Source of the DNA: Acinetobacter vivianii
GTDB lineage: Bacteria; Pseudomonadota; Gammaproteobacteria; Pseudomonadales; Moraxellaceae
NCBI RefSeq assembly: GCF_014635885.1
Contig: NZ_BMDR01000001.1
Coordinates: 682,001 to 746,000, forward strand
DNA length: 64,000 nt
Reading direction: 5' to 3'
This document shows, in pieces, positions 51,927 to 60,506 of the stretch. The translations under genes and the position numbers were made by a program. Position 1 is the stretch's first letter, and each line of letters begins with the position of its first letter. The notes under the pieces are model-generated. The model saw only the letters and a program-made list of their open reading frames with translations. It searched no databases and was not told the DNA's origin.

Positions 51927-53225
51927 TTAATGCTTTAAAAAAGAAGCAGGTTCAATATTGTGAACCATTTTCAAACGTTGGTCAGCATAAATATCGGTAT
52001 ATGGTGCAAGAACACGCATGAAACGATCAAAATATAACATTTGCTTGAATAATAACGCGAAGTCACGCGGGAATTTGATGCCATGACGTTCACCCACAGC
52101 CACCATATCCATCATGATGTCATTCAGATCTGCTGGATTCGAACTTAGAATTTCTTGTGGATCTGCCAGCAATACACCACTAAACAAACGTTCGAGATCA
52201 TCGGCCAATACTTGCGTATCAATTTTTTGATGCGTCATGCCCATCTTGAGCATATTCTCAGCCATCGCAACGTAGTTGGTGTGCTGCAACGCATCCATAA
52301 ATGCCATACATGCCGTCCAAACTTCTGGTTTTAACTGACCGACAATACCAAAATCGATAAAGCCAATACGACCATCTTCAAGCAACATCAAATTGCCTGC
52401 ATGTAAGTCTGCATGGAAACTCTTACACAACATCAAGCTACCAAACCAAGTATTCATAGCTGTAATCAGAACTTGTGTTGGATCTTTAGCATATTGTTTG
52501 ACGACGTCAAAGTCCGTCAATGGCACACCATATAGACGTTGCATGGTCAGTACACGGCGGGTTGAAAACTGGTGATACACCTTTGGCGCTGTCGCAGCCT
52601 GATTGCCTGAGATATTCAGATACTGGATAAAGTCATCCAGATTTTGTGCTTCTTCGATAAAATCAACTTCACGTACCATGCGTGTCTTAATTTCATCGAC
52701 AATTTCAGACAGTGAAGCAAATTTGATTTTAGGGACTGCTTTTTCGAGTAATTTGGTTGCCCAATGCACCACATTCAAATCGGTATAAAGAATCGTTTCA
52801 ACGCCAGGTTTCTGAACTTTTAAAACAACATCTTCACCCGTCACCAATCTTGCTGGATGAACTTGTGCAATCGAAGCAGAAGCTAATGGTTTTTCATCAA
52901 TAAAACTGAAAATTTCATTGAGATTTCGACCTTCAAATTCTTCCGCCAAAACCTTTTGAATATAGCTAAAAGGTAAAGTCGGCGTTTGATCTAGACAGCC
53001 CTGAAATTCCTGAACATATTCTCGCGGGAATAGAGACGGCGTACTGGCAATAAACTGGCCTAGCTTGATATAAGTCGAACCAAGCGACTCAAAGGTCTCA
53101 CGCATGAGTTTGGCATTGCTTGGTTTTTCAGTTGCATATTTCACACCTGCTTGTGCTGCAACCACCACTGTTTCACCAATACGTGCAACAGAGCGTAATC
53201 CATCGAATAAAATATTTCTTTTCAT
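51927..53225 (-). CDS. UbiB-like atypical kinase (ABC1/AarF family)
   Basis: 432 residues. Family hallmarks: the KxGQ motif in STYIKLGQFIASTPSLFP (near 50-67), the Ala/Ser-rich loop PLASASIAQVHPARL, invariant Lys in VVLKVQKPG, and catalytic-loop FHADLHAGNLMLLEDGRIGFIDFGIVG. UbiB-family proteins are ATPases needed for coenzyme Q or lipid functions. A C-terminal membrane segment typical of E. coli UbiB is not evident, so this is an AarF/ABC1 paralogue. Upstream of folB, same strand, 26-base gap. Confidence 0.88.
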   Translation of the reverse strand: MKRNILFDGLRSVARIGETVVVAAQAGVKYATEKPSNAKLMRETFESLGSTYIKLGQFIASTPSLFPREYVQEFQGCLDQTPTLPFSYIQKVLAEEFEGRNLNEIFSFIDEKPLASASIAQVHPARLVTGEDVVLKVQKPGVETILYTDLNVVHWATKLLEKAVPKIKFASLSEIVDEIKTRMVREVDFIEEAQNLDDFIQYLNISGNQAATAPKVYHQFSTRRVLTMQRLYGVPLTDFDVVKQYAKDPTQVLITAMNTWFGSLMLCKSFHADLHAGNLMLLEDGRIGFIDFGIVGQLKPEVWTACMAFMDALQHTNYVAMAENMLKMGMTHQKIDTQVLADDLERLFSGVLLADPQEILSSNPADLNDIMMDMVAVGERHGIKFPRDFALLFKQMLYFDRFMRVLAPYTDIYADQRLKMVHNIEPASFLKH

Positions 53226-53281
53226 AATCTTTCTTGCCTCACAGATGGCATTAGTTTAGCAAATTTTGCTCATTTTACCGA

Positions 53282-54055
53282 TCAAGTTGCCTGACAAACT
53301 GGACAATTTACATCTTTTTCAAATTTAAGAATGCGTTGTGATAGATTTAAGCCATTCCAAAGCAACAGTTTTTGTTTAAGTGGCGTCAAACCTAGCCCTA
53401 AAAACAGCAAAGTGTGATGTGCTTGTAATGACGCGATCATTACAGGTGTCGTTGCCAATACGCCTGACTCAGCACAGCGCAAGCCTTCATTGGCATGCTC
53501 TTCTTTAGGAAATAAGCATTCATAACAAGCGGAATCTGACTCAACCATAAACATCTGCCCTTCAAAACCAATCGCTGAAGCACTGATAAGTGGCACTTGG
53601 TGTGTTTTACAGACACGATTCACCAGATAGCGCGTGGTAAAATTATCGCAACCATCTAACACTACATCCTGATGCTGTACGAAGTCATCAGCATTCGTTT
53701 CATCGAAACGTATATTTTGATAGCGGACTTGTATATGTGGATTAATTGCTTGTAGATGTTTTGCCAATATTTCAGCTTTGTATCGGCCTAAATCATTTGA
53801 GGTAAATGCAATTTGGCGTTGTAGATTACTCATCTCAATGGTGTCGGCATCGACAATAGTAATTTTCCCCACTCCAGCACGAGCCAGTAGCTCAGCACTG
53901 GTACAGCCGATTCCACCTGCGCCGATAATCAGTACATTGGCAAGTTTTAGTTTTTCTTGTGCTTCAATATCCCAACCATCTAATAAAATCTGACGACTAT
54001 AGAGATGCATTTCCTCATTACTAAGCTCAAATTCGTTTTCAAAATGGTCTGACAC
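53282..54055 (-). CDS. moeB: MoeB/ThiF-family adenylyltransferase (E1-like)
   Basis: 257 residues from GTG 54055. EMHLYSRQILLDGWDIEAQEKLKLANVLIIGAGGIGCTSAELLARAGVGKITIVD is the ATP-binding E1 core (about 15-70), with SNLQRQIAFTSNDLGRYKAE after it. Zinc cysteines are CYECLF and NCPVC, so a four-Cys site. It adenylates the C-terminal Gly of a MoaD/ThiS-like carrier. No rhodanese domain is present. MoeB, HesA and ThiF cannot be separated from sequence here and no moa or thi genes are adjacent. Confidence 0.85.
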   Translation of the reverse strand: MSDHFENEFELSNEEMHLYSRQILLDGWDIEAQEKLKLANVLIIGAGGIGCTSAELLARAGVGKITIVDADTIEMSNLQRQIAFTSNDLGRYKAEILAKHLQAINPHIQVRYQNIRFDETNADDFVQHQDVVLDGCDNFTTRYLVNRVCKTHQVPLISASAIGFEGQMFMVESDSACYECLFPKEEHANEGLRCAESGVLATTPVMIASLQAHHTLLFLGLGLTPLKQKLLLWNGLNLSQRILKFEKDVNCPVCQAT

Positions 54056-54298
54056 GTGGCTACTTCTTTATCTTCAAGATAGTGCTGATTCTAAGTCGAT
54101 GAAGGATTTGAGGAAAGTAATAAATTTTATCTAAACGCATTTTCTTTCGACCAAGCTTAGTTTTTACCCCAACAATTCGATCTAACTTTAATAGCTTAAT
54201 AAAATCAAAAATTTATAATATCGACTAAAACTTAAGGTATTTATCCTTTTTTAATTATAACTTTATGTTTTAACGTAAGTTATATATTATATTTTATA
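54056..54298 (+). other. AT-rich region; probable leader of the CRISPR array
   Basis: No gene seen. The last 120 bases before the first repeat are strongly AT-rich (for example a TATATATTATATTTTATA run just before it), as leaders are. The degenerate repeat is at the other end, so the leader should be on this side and transcription rightward. The moeB promoter lies in the left part. Confidence 0.5.
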
Positions 54299-54446
54299 GT
54301 TGACTACCGTATAGGTAGTTTAGAAGTTTAACCGTGGTGGGGATGGCAAACACATGTAGTTGACTACCGTATAGGTAGGTTAGAAGTCAAACGCTCGCTT
54401 TTCTTCATACGTGCATTTGTTGACTACCGCCTAGGTAGATTATGTT
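54299..54446 (+). CRISPR. Orphan three-repeat CRISPR array, type I-F geometry
   Basis: Three copies of a 28-base repeat at 54299-54326, 54359-54386 and 54419-54446, exactly 60 bases apart, with two 32-base spacers (54327-54358 and 54387-54418) that share no similarity. The repeat begins GTTGACTACC, continues GTATAGGTAG, and ends TTTAGAAG; copy 2 differs at one base. Copy 3 keeps the first 11 bases and the stem but has a changed loop (GCCTA) and tail (7 of 28 bases differ from copy 1), as trailer repeats often do. CTACC / GGTAG forms a 5-base stem with 5-base loop, the layout Cas6f recognises in type I-F. No cas gene is in the window. Confidence 0.85.
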
Positions 54447-54587
54447 CACCCATATAAAAATGACCTTAATTTTTTTGAACGATTAAGGCCATCATTGCGA
54501 TGATCAGGCAATGATACTTAAGAATAACTTTGCCATAAACTTATCTGCCACCCATTATTTTCTAAAATTCAAATACACTTAAAAACA
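54447..54587. other. Intergenic region between CRISPR array and lifO
   Basis: Contains a 7-base inverted repeat CCTTAAT / ATTAAGG (54464-54488) and a 6-base one, GCAATG-type, further right. These may end lifO transcription, but neither has a proper T tract. Confidence 0.35.
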
Positions 54588-55622
54588 CTACTTCCGATCA
54601 TGCATCATTTCATAAGATTGCGCTCTTAATACATCTTCTTTAGTTCCAAAAGATTGATTCCGCAATTGATTAATCGACTGTTGTTTACTGGCATCACTCG
54701 CATCACTTTTTAAAATCTGGTCGCGCTCAGCCAAATAACCATTAACCTGTGTTTGCCAGCCTGCCTCTTCCTGATCCACTTTTTCCAGTCGATCCGCAGC
54801 TTCTGGCCCTAACAGACTTTCACGCATATTCCGAAGCTCTTGTGCAGAGCCACCTTTCTCACGGATTTCCTGCGTCAATTGCTGTAACTCAGCAAATTGC
54901 ATAGAAACCCGAACACCATCCGACATCGTACTAGGAAGCTGATCAATCAGTTTTGCCAATTCAGCCGCTTTTTGTTGTGCAGTTAAAATCTTATTGGCAT
55001 GAATACGCATCTGCTCAATATTAAACTGATTTAACTTACGTTCATTACCAAACAAGGCATTGATCTCAGCCGCATTAAAAAACTGCTGCTGGACTTTATA
55101 CATCTGATCAAGGACTTTCTGAAAACCCTCAATATCACCCGTTTTAAAATTACCACTGGGTTTTAAATTTTTGAGGGTATGACTGTACGCCACATATTGA
55201 TCTAACAAATAAATCGCATAACTTGAAGCCGTATCAGGTAGTGTTGCTGTTAGATATTGACGAATATCCGCGATCAATTCCGTTTCGGTTTTCTCGCCCA
55301 GACTTGAAAAGAAATAATCAAAACAACTACGGATTCCAACTGTCAGTACAAGTTTACCGTTGGCATCTACCTGAATAGGACAATCAATTTCAGTTCCTTG
55401 TAATGAAGCCGCTAGAACAGGTAATTTTCCCTTTTGATGATCTTGTGTAGCACCAGCAAAATTATATTCTGAGGACTGGGCTTGAGCCTGCTGGTTCAAT
55501 GGATGCGAAGTCGTTTGTGCATCTGGCTTAAATATCCAGTAAATCAAAGCCAATATCAGCAATAAACCGATAATTACACACAAACTGATGGTTTTATTAT
55601 TTAAAAATTTACCGTTCATCAT
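54588..55622 (-). CDS. lifO: Lipase-specific foldase (lipase secretion chaperone)
   Basis: 344 residues. A single N-terminal membrane anchor (about 12-31) and a Gln-rich linker hold a helical periplasmic domain. The Lif signature RxxFDYF is RSCFDYFFSSLGE at 98-110. The rest is an extended helical scaffold that wraps the lipase. It folds LipA in the periplasm before type II secretion. It follows lipA on the same strand, as in Pseudomonas, Burkholderia and Acinetobacter. Confidence 0.94.
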   Translation of the reverse strand: MMNGKFLNNKTISLCVIIGLLLILALIYWIFKPDAQTTSHPLNQQAQAQSSEYNFAGATQDHQKGKLPVLAASLQGTEIDCPIQVDANGKLVLTVGIRSCFDYFFSSLGEKTETELIADIRQYLTATLPDTASSYAIYLLDQYVAYSHTLKNLKPSGNFKTGDIEGFQKVLDQMYKVQQQFFNAAEINALFGNERKLNQFNIEQMRIHANKILTAQQKAAELAKLIDQLPSTMSDGVRVSMQFAELQQLTQEIREKGGSAQELRNMRESLLGPEAADRLEKVDQEEAGWQTQVNGYLAERDQILKSDASDASKQQSINQLRNQSFGTKEDVLRAQSYEMMHDRK

Positions 55623-55661
55623 CCCTTGCTCTATTTATCCTTTATTTTTCAATCCATTTTA

Positions 55662-55690
55662 GCTAAAGGAGCAAATACTGCCCCTTTAGC
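55662..55690 (-). other. Intercistronic hairpin between lipA and lifO
   Basis: Stem GCTAAAGG / CCTTTAGC extended by GC/GC past one mismatch, in the 75-base gap between lipA and lifO, with no T tract. It could set the lipase-to-foldase ratio by mRNA processing or partial termination. Confidence 0.5.
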
Positions 55691-55697
55691 TTATTTA

Positions 55698-56738
55698 TTA
55701 TAACCCCTGATTTTTTAAACGATTGGCTTGTGCACGGTACGGCGTGACTGGATTTTGCAAAAACCCTACCAAACCTAATACCTGATTTACCTCATCCAAA
55801 TGGTTAAATGCATAGTTATCACGAATGACCGTGCCTAAATGGCTCGAACAACGTGGTACCAAACCATCATTTTCACCTGAGATGAGTAAAGAGGTCGCTG
55901 TTAAAGCATAGTCCATCGGATCAGCTGCATTGGTAAATGGGCTGGTTCCACTCCATGAATAATAACGAACCCCATTCACCAGTTCAGCACCAGATCCACA
56001 GGCTGTGGTTGGTACGCCTGCTGGGAAGCGTTTATTAAAGTCTGCTGAACCGCTGGTCGTGAGTGAGTTTAATCCTGCAATTGCATCTTGATCATAGTAA
56101 TGACCAGAACCTATGCCGACCAATGAGAAGAAGGCATTTACGCCTGCCGCAATAATAGGTGCAAGTGCTGGGCCAGCAGGTGATTTAACAACTGAATCGA
56201 CCACATCTGCAACATCTGAACCTTTAGTTGGACCTCCTACTGCTGTCACTGAAGCAATCTTATTCGGCAATAAGCTTGCAACATAACGAACCGATTGTGA
56301 GCCATGGCTATGGCCAATTAGATTGATTTTTTCAGCACCTGTAATTGCCAGCACCTGTTTGGCTTGTAGCAATAGTTGTTCACCGCGTACTTCCGATGAA
56401 TTAAAAGAAGCTTGCTGTGCAACAAATACATTGGCCCCATTTCCAACCAGATCTTCAGTAATCCCGTTCCAGTATTGCAATGGGCCAACCGCTGAGAATC
56501 CAGCCATACCATGGGCTAAGAGAATAGGATACTTGGTTTTTGCATAACTGGAGGTGACGTTGGTACTACCACCGACTGAGCAACCGTTCACATTACAGTT
56601 TTGCCATGAGGCTTTAGGTGATAGAAAATCAAACAAACCTGCATGAACAACGGTTCCACTACTAATAAACATGCCTGCCATTAACGCCATAGCATTTAAA
56701 TATTTCTTTTTCACGTTTTTGCTCCGAGCATTTTTCAT
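55698..56738 (-). CDS. lipA: Secreted triacylglycerol lipase (family I)
   Basis: 346 residues. Signal peptide about 1-33 (ending VHA), then family I lipase: YPILLAHGMAGF with the oxyanion region, nucleophile Ser144 in GHSHGSQSVRY, Asp291 in ENDGLVPR and His313 in FNHLDEVNQ. Cys247 and Cys297 match the conserved disulfide of Pseudomonas LipA; two more cysteines lie near 48 and 53. Folded by the foldase encoded next, then exported by type II secretion. A fatty-acid source for the cell. Confidence 0.95.
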   Translation of the reverse strand: MKNARSKNVKKKYLNAMALMAGMFISSGTVVHAGLFDFLSPKASWQNCNVNGCSVGGSTNVTSSYAKTKYPILLAHGMAGFSAVGPLQYWNGITEDLVGNGANVFVAQQASFNSSEVRGEQLLLQAKQVLAITGAEKINLIGHSHGSQSVRYVASLLPNKIASVTAVGGPTKGSDVADVVDSVVKSPAGPALAPIIAAGVNAFFSLVGIGSGHYYDQDAIAGLNSLTTSGSADFNKRFPAGVPTTACGSGAELVNGVRYYSWSGTSPFTNAADPMDYALTATSLLISGENDGLVPRCSSHLGTVIRDNYAFNHLDEVNQVLGLVGFLQNPVTPYRAQANRLKNQGL

Positions 56739-57167
56739 TTTTATTACAAAGTGTTAGTCCTATAATTTTGTATGTGGAATCATTCCGACCATACAAAAGG
56801 GATATCAAATCACCCTCCTTTAATATTGTTTGATTTTTAGACTAAAGCAAACTGCGCCAAAATCATAACAATTCAGGCCAAAATTACGACTGATTGATAA
56901 AATTCCGATGAATGTACATACCCAACGCGAATGGAATGGATTTCCACTTTACGCGTTGTTAAAAAGGTTCTACGCGATACACAATGAAAATATAAGCATC
57001 GATGTATATGAGAACTTAATATCTGCTTTGAATTTTCACGCAAAAAAAAACACTGAATCATGCTGCCTTTTTTGCTGTAGTGAACATGTTAAATGCAGAA
57101 AAATTGAATCTTATTTTTCGAGAGATTATGTAACAATAACCAGTCTTATCATCCAGCTGGATCGCAT
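56739..57167. other. 429-base region upstream of lipA and of the flavin reductase gene
   Basis: Holds divergent promoters. An open frame at 56908-57171 looks like chance. A structured inverted repeat (56923-56958) is listed separately. Confidence 0.5.
56923..56958. repeat. Structured inverted repeat upstream of lipA
   Basis: Outer arms CAACGCG / CGCGTTG (7 bases) enclose inner arms TGGAA / TTCCA (5 bases) around TGGAT, with small internal loops. A second TACGCG follows about 20 bases on. No T tract follows, so it is more like an operator or structured RNA than a terminator. Confidence 0.5.
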
Positions 57168-57743
57168 ATGAGTGCTCAAGACATTACAGCCGTTGAACTT
57201 TCCAAAGCCTATCGTCTATTAAATCATGGCCCTACTGTTCTGGTATCTGCTCAGCATGAACAGGACGCTGATGTGATGGCTGCTGCTTGGGCATGTGCAC
57301 TGGAACTTACGCCAGCCAAAGTCACTGTTGTTCTGGACAAAAGTACCAAGACCCGACAACTGGTTGAGCAAAGTGGTTATTTTGCGCTACAGGTGCCCTG
57401 CTATGCGCAAATTGATATGGTGCACCAACTCGGTACGATTAGTAAATTTGATCAGCCCACCAAACTGGCAGATTGCAAAACGGAATTGTTTTATCAGGAT
57501 CCCTATCCAGTCCCGCTGGTCACAGGCAGTCTGGCATGGTTGATTTGCAAAGTTATTCCAGAGCCACATAACCAGCAAGCACACGATTTATTTATTGGAT
57601 CTGTGGTTGCAGCATGGGCCGATTCTCGCGTATTCCGAGATGGACACTGGCATTTTCAGAACGCTGCAAAAGAGTTGCGAAGCTTGCACTATATTGCGGG
57701 TGGAACCTTTTATTTGATTGGTGATGAAGTCAAAGCCAGATAA
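57168..57743 (+). CDS. Flavin reductase family protein
   Basis: 191 residues with the FMN-binding split-barrel pattern: YRLLNHGPTVLVSAQHEQDADVMAAAWACAL, KVTVVLDKSTKTRQLVEQSGYFALQVPC and HDLFIGSVVAAWAD. Related to flavoredoxin and flavin reductases that supply reduced FMN or carry electrons. No partner oxygenase is adjacent, so the substrate is open. Its own terminator follows. Confidence 0.85.
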   Translation: MSAQDITAVELSKAYRLLNHGPTVLVSAQHEQDADVMAAAWACALELTPAKVTVVLDKSTKTRQLVEQSGYFALQVPCYAQIDMVHQLGTISKFDQPTKLADCKTELFYQDPYPVPLVTGSLAWLICKVIPEPHNQQAHDLFIGSVVAAWADSRVFRDGHWHFQNAAKELRSLHYIAGGTFYLIGDEVKAR

Positions 57744-57755
57744 TCAGCGAAAGCT

Positions 57756-57787
57756 CAGGCAATGATTTTCAGCATTGCCTGTTTTAT
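57756..57787 (+). terminator. Terminator after the flavin reductase gene
   Basis: 9-base perfect stem CAGGCAATG / CATTGCCTG around an 8-base loop, then TTTTATTT. Confidence 0.9.
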
Positions 57788-58354
57788 TTACTCTGCTTTC
57801 ATCATTTCACGATACAAGGTATCTAGGAACTGCTGCTGTTTCTGATTGTCTTTAAAATAACGCTGATAATTGACACTACAGCTTTCTACATCGGCGATAT
57901 TGGCTTTATTAAAAGACCAGTCCGTGGTGTCTTTGACTGTAATCCCTAAATCATCATCACAACTCTGCCACAACTGAGCAAATCGACTGCGTTGCTTTGC
58001 ATCAAGTTGTTGAAAGTCGGCATATACAGAAAAACCATGCATTTCTGAATTAAAAAATTTCGAAATCATGCTCACAGGCACGCCACCCCACATCATCGGT
58101 TGATCTTGAGGAAAACGAATATCTTTGAGTTTATCCTCAGACATTATTTTATCTTGCTCGCCTTCCTTTAAAAACTGGGTTTCATAAACCAAGGTTGTGC
58201 CTACGGGTACCTGAATTTTTTTAACGATGCGCACTTCGCGAGTTTTATAATAGGGATAATTCGGTGATGAATTTCCACCTGTTGGATTCATATTACCGAC
58301 ACAACCCGTTACACTCAGGCCAAACAATGTAGCAATCATCAGTCTATATTTCAT
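57788..58354 (-). CDS. Lipoprotein of unknown function
   Basis: 188 residues. MKYRLMIATLFGLSVTGC gives a lipobox (VTGC). The mature part starts with a Gly/Asn/Pro linker (NMNPTGGNSSPNYPYYKTREV) then a mixed alpha/beta domain (PVGTTLVYETQFLKEGEQDKI; HGFSVYADFQQLDAKQRSRFAQLWQSCDDDL). Two cysteines (QSCDDD, ESCSVN) may pair. Family not recognised. Confidence 0.75.
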   Translation of the reverse strand: MKYRLMIATLFGLSVTGCVGNMNPTGGNSSPNYPYYKTREVRIVKKIQVPVGTTLVYETQFLKEGEQDKIMSEDKLKDIRFPQDQPMMWGGVPVSMISKFFNSEMHGFSVYADFQQLDAKQRSRFAQLWQSCDDDLGITVKDTTDWSFNKANIADVESCSVNYQRYFKDNQKQQQFLDTLYREMMKAE

Positions 58355-58456
58355 ATCTAAATCCTTGAGCTATCGTTATTCTTATCAAGAAGCTGTTTCT
58401 TACCTTAGAGTCAAACCCGTCAACACACAATATAAAATTTGAGAGCAAGAATAAAA

Positions 58457-58487
58457 AACAGTTGCTAGCGCCAAGCTCACAACTGTT
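58457..58487 (-). terminator. Terminator after the SDR gene
   Basis: Stem AACAGTTG / CAACTGTT with a 15-base loop, followed on the minus strand by TTTTTTATT. Confidence 0.8.
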
Positions 58488-58517
58488 CTGTAGATTGATT
58501 CAATTTTTTAAAAAAAC

Positions 58518-59288
58518 TTATTTTGGTGCCATACGAATCGCACCATCCAAACGAATCACTTCACCATTTAGATATGAGTTTTCCGCGATATGTGCCACTA
58601 ATCGAGCAAATTCTTCTGGGCGCCCCAAACGTGAAGGATAAGGGACCATTTGCCCTAAAGCATCCTGTACGTTCTGCGGTAAACCTTTTAACATCGGGGT
58701 TTCCATAATACCCGGTGCAATGGTCATCACACGTATCGCATGACGAGCAAGTTCTCGTGCAATCGGCAAAGTCATCGCCACAACGGCACCTTTCGATGCA
58801 GAATATGCTGCCTGCCCAATTTGTCCATCAAAGGCTGCAACCGAAGCTGTATTGACGATCACCCCTCGATCTTCATCACCTTCCGCAACGGTATTCTTAC
58901 TCATGGCATCCGCGGCAAAGCGCAACATATTAAATGTGCCTGTGACATTGATGTGTAACGTTTTCGAGAACATTGCCAAATCATGTACGCCCTCTTTACC
59001 CACAACTTTTGCCGAAGGGCCAATGCCCGCACAATTGATCAGGCCATATACACTGCCATGTTTGGCCAACACATCTTTAAAAAACTGTTCCGCAGCTGCT
59101 TCATCGGTCACATCCAGTTTTACAAATTCTGCCTGTGCTCCCAATGCTTGTGCTTGTTGTTGTCCTGCTTCAACATTCATATCAACCAAAGTGACTGACG
59201 CACCTTTTTCAACCAAATGTTCAGCTGTTGCTGCACCTAGACCAGAGCCACCGCCTGTAATAACAAAATGTTTTCCCTGAATTTTCAT
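58518..59288 (-). CDS. SDR-family 3-hydroxyacyl-CoA dehydrogenase
   Basis: 256 residues. NAD-binding TGGGSGLGAATAEHL (about 11-25), Asp after beta 2 (LVDMN) favouring NAD, NCAGIG, and catalytic Ser/Tyr/Lys in VNTASVAAFDGQIGQAAYSASKGAV. It is close by eye to type-2 (HSD17B10-like) 3-hydroxyacyl-CoA dehydrogenases used in fatty-acid or branched-chain degradation. Divergent from an AraC-family regulator, which may control it. Confidence 0.88.
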   Translation of the reverse strand: MKIQGKHFVITGGGSGLGAATAEHLVEKGASVTLVDMNVEAGQQQAQALGAQAEFVKLDVTDEAAAEQFFKDVLAKHGSVYGLINCAGIGPSAKVVGKEGVHDLAMFSKTLHINVTGTFNMLRFAADAMSKNTVAEGDEDRGVIVNTASVAAFDGQIGQAAYSASKGAVVAMTLPIARELARHAIRVMTIAPGIMETPMLKGLPQNVQDALGQMVPYPSRLGRPEEFARLVAHIAENSYLNGEVIRLDGAIRMAPK

Positions 59289-59380
59289 TTACGTTTCCTA
59301 TCAAATTAAAGATATAAATTTTTATAACTAAGCCTAAAGGCAACTTTTTTCCGATACAATTTCAAAAAGTAGCAAAGTTA

Positions 59381-60493
59381 ATGCGACTTTTGAGCAGTCG
59401 ATCTATTTATTCTCCTGTATTTTATGCTGATATGACCAAAAACCTTACTCACGATCTTAATGCGGCCAAGGATACAATTTCAAATGCTTTAATTCGGGAA
59501 GCATTAAGTGTTGCTGCAAGTCGCGGTTTAAATATTGTCAGTATTGCCAATCGGGCTGGCATTTCTGCTGAGTTGTTAACCTCAAGCAAAGCTCGCGTTC
59601 CTGTCGCGCAGTGTGCCCAGTTATGGGTAGAACTGGCGGAGAGTATGAATGATGAGTTTCTCGGTATGGATACCCATCCCATGCGCCGTGGTAGCTATCA
59701 ATTACTGGCAAAGCTTGCCTTTAATACCGAAACGCTGGAACAGGCAATTAAAGAAATTCTAAAGTTTTTAGCACTGATTCTGGATGATATTCGGGGTGAA
59801 CTGGTTCAGAAAGGTGCGAAAGCCTATCTGATTCTGCATGATCGTGAACAGCCGAAGCGGATGTTTACTTACTCGACCTTTCTGATGCTGGTTCACAGCT
59901 TAATGTGCTGGCTCAGCGATCAGCGCATTCACTTTCATAAAATGACGTTTAGATGCCATCCGCCTGTAGAAATACAGGATTATCGTGTCCGTTTTTGTGA
60001 AAATATCCACTTCCATGCTGAGCAAAACAGCATCGAATTTGATGCACATTATCTGAAACATAAAATCAAAAAAGATAAACAGGCACTTAATGATTTTCTT
60101 AAACATACACCCTACAACCTGATTGTACGTTTCAAGAATGAAAATTCGCTGAGTCTACAAATACGTCGGCAATTGCTTCTACAAGCACCTTCGGAATGGG
60201 CAGAACTAAAAGATATTGCGCAGCAGCTCAATATGTCGACAGCCACCATCCAGCGTCGTTTAAAACAGGAAGGTGTCAGCTACCAGCAGCTGAAGAATGA
60301 CATTCGCTGTGATATTGCAATTGAAAGGCTGAGCAAAACGGATGATTCAATTCAAAGTATTAGTGATGACCTCAACTTTCATGATCCAAGTGCTTTTCAC
60401 CGTGCCTTTAAAAAATGGAGTGGTGTCAGCCCAGGCAGTTATCGTAAAACCTCTCCATTAAAGAAAAACAAACTGAACCTACTTGATGAGTAA
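59381..60493 (+). CDS. AraC-family transcriptional regulator
   Basis: 370 residues from ATG 59381; a second ATG at 59432 (MTKNLTHD) is equally possible because neither has a strong ribosome binding site. An N-terminal Arabinose_bd-type sensor (about 40-220: ELAESMNDEFLGMDTHPMRRGSYQLLAKLAFNTETLEQA) precedes the AraC double helix-turn-helix (about 275-365: LKDIAQQLNMSTATIQRRLKQEGVSYQQLKNDIR, SISDDLNFHDPSAFHRAFKKWSGVSPGSYRK). Proteins of this design often regulate lipid, steroid or amino-acid breakdown genes next to them; the divergent SDR gene is the obvious target. Confidence 0.88.
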   Translation: MRLLSSRSIYSPVFYADMTKNLTHDLNAAKDTISNALIREALSVAASRGLNIVSIANRAGISAELLTSSKARVPVAQCAQLWVELAESMNDEFLGMDTHPMRRGSYQLLAKLAFNTETLEQAIKEILKFLALILDDIRGELVQKGAKAYLILHDREQPKRMFTYSTFLMLVHSLMCWLSDQRIHFHKMTFRCHPPVEIQDYRVRFCENIHFHAEQNSIEFDAHYLKHKIKKDKQALNDFLKHTPYNLIVRFKNENSLSLQIRRQLLLQAPSEWAELKDIAQQLNMSTATIQRRLKQEGVSYQQLKNDIRCDIAIERLSKTDDSIQSISDDLNFHDPSAFHRAFKKWSGVSPGSYRKTSPLKKNKLNLLDE

Positions 60494-60506
60494 AAGGAAT
60501 TAAGCC

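Noticed and set aside
54299-54446. Iterons or a regulator's repeated operator instead of CRISPR
   Set aside because: Exact 28+32 spacing, unrelated spacers, stem-loop in each repeat and the degenerate last copy all fit CRISPR; no replication gene is near.
56908-57171. 87-codon open frame ending at the flavin reductase start
   Set aside because: No ribosome binding site, Cys- and Lys-rich composition unlike a real protein, and it runs across a structured inverted repeat in an AT-rich upstream region.
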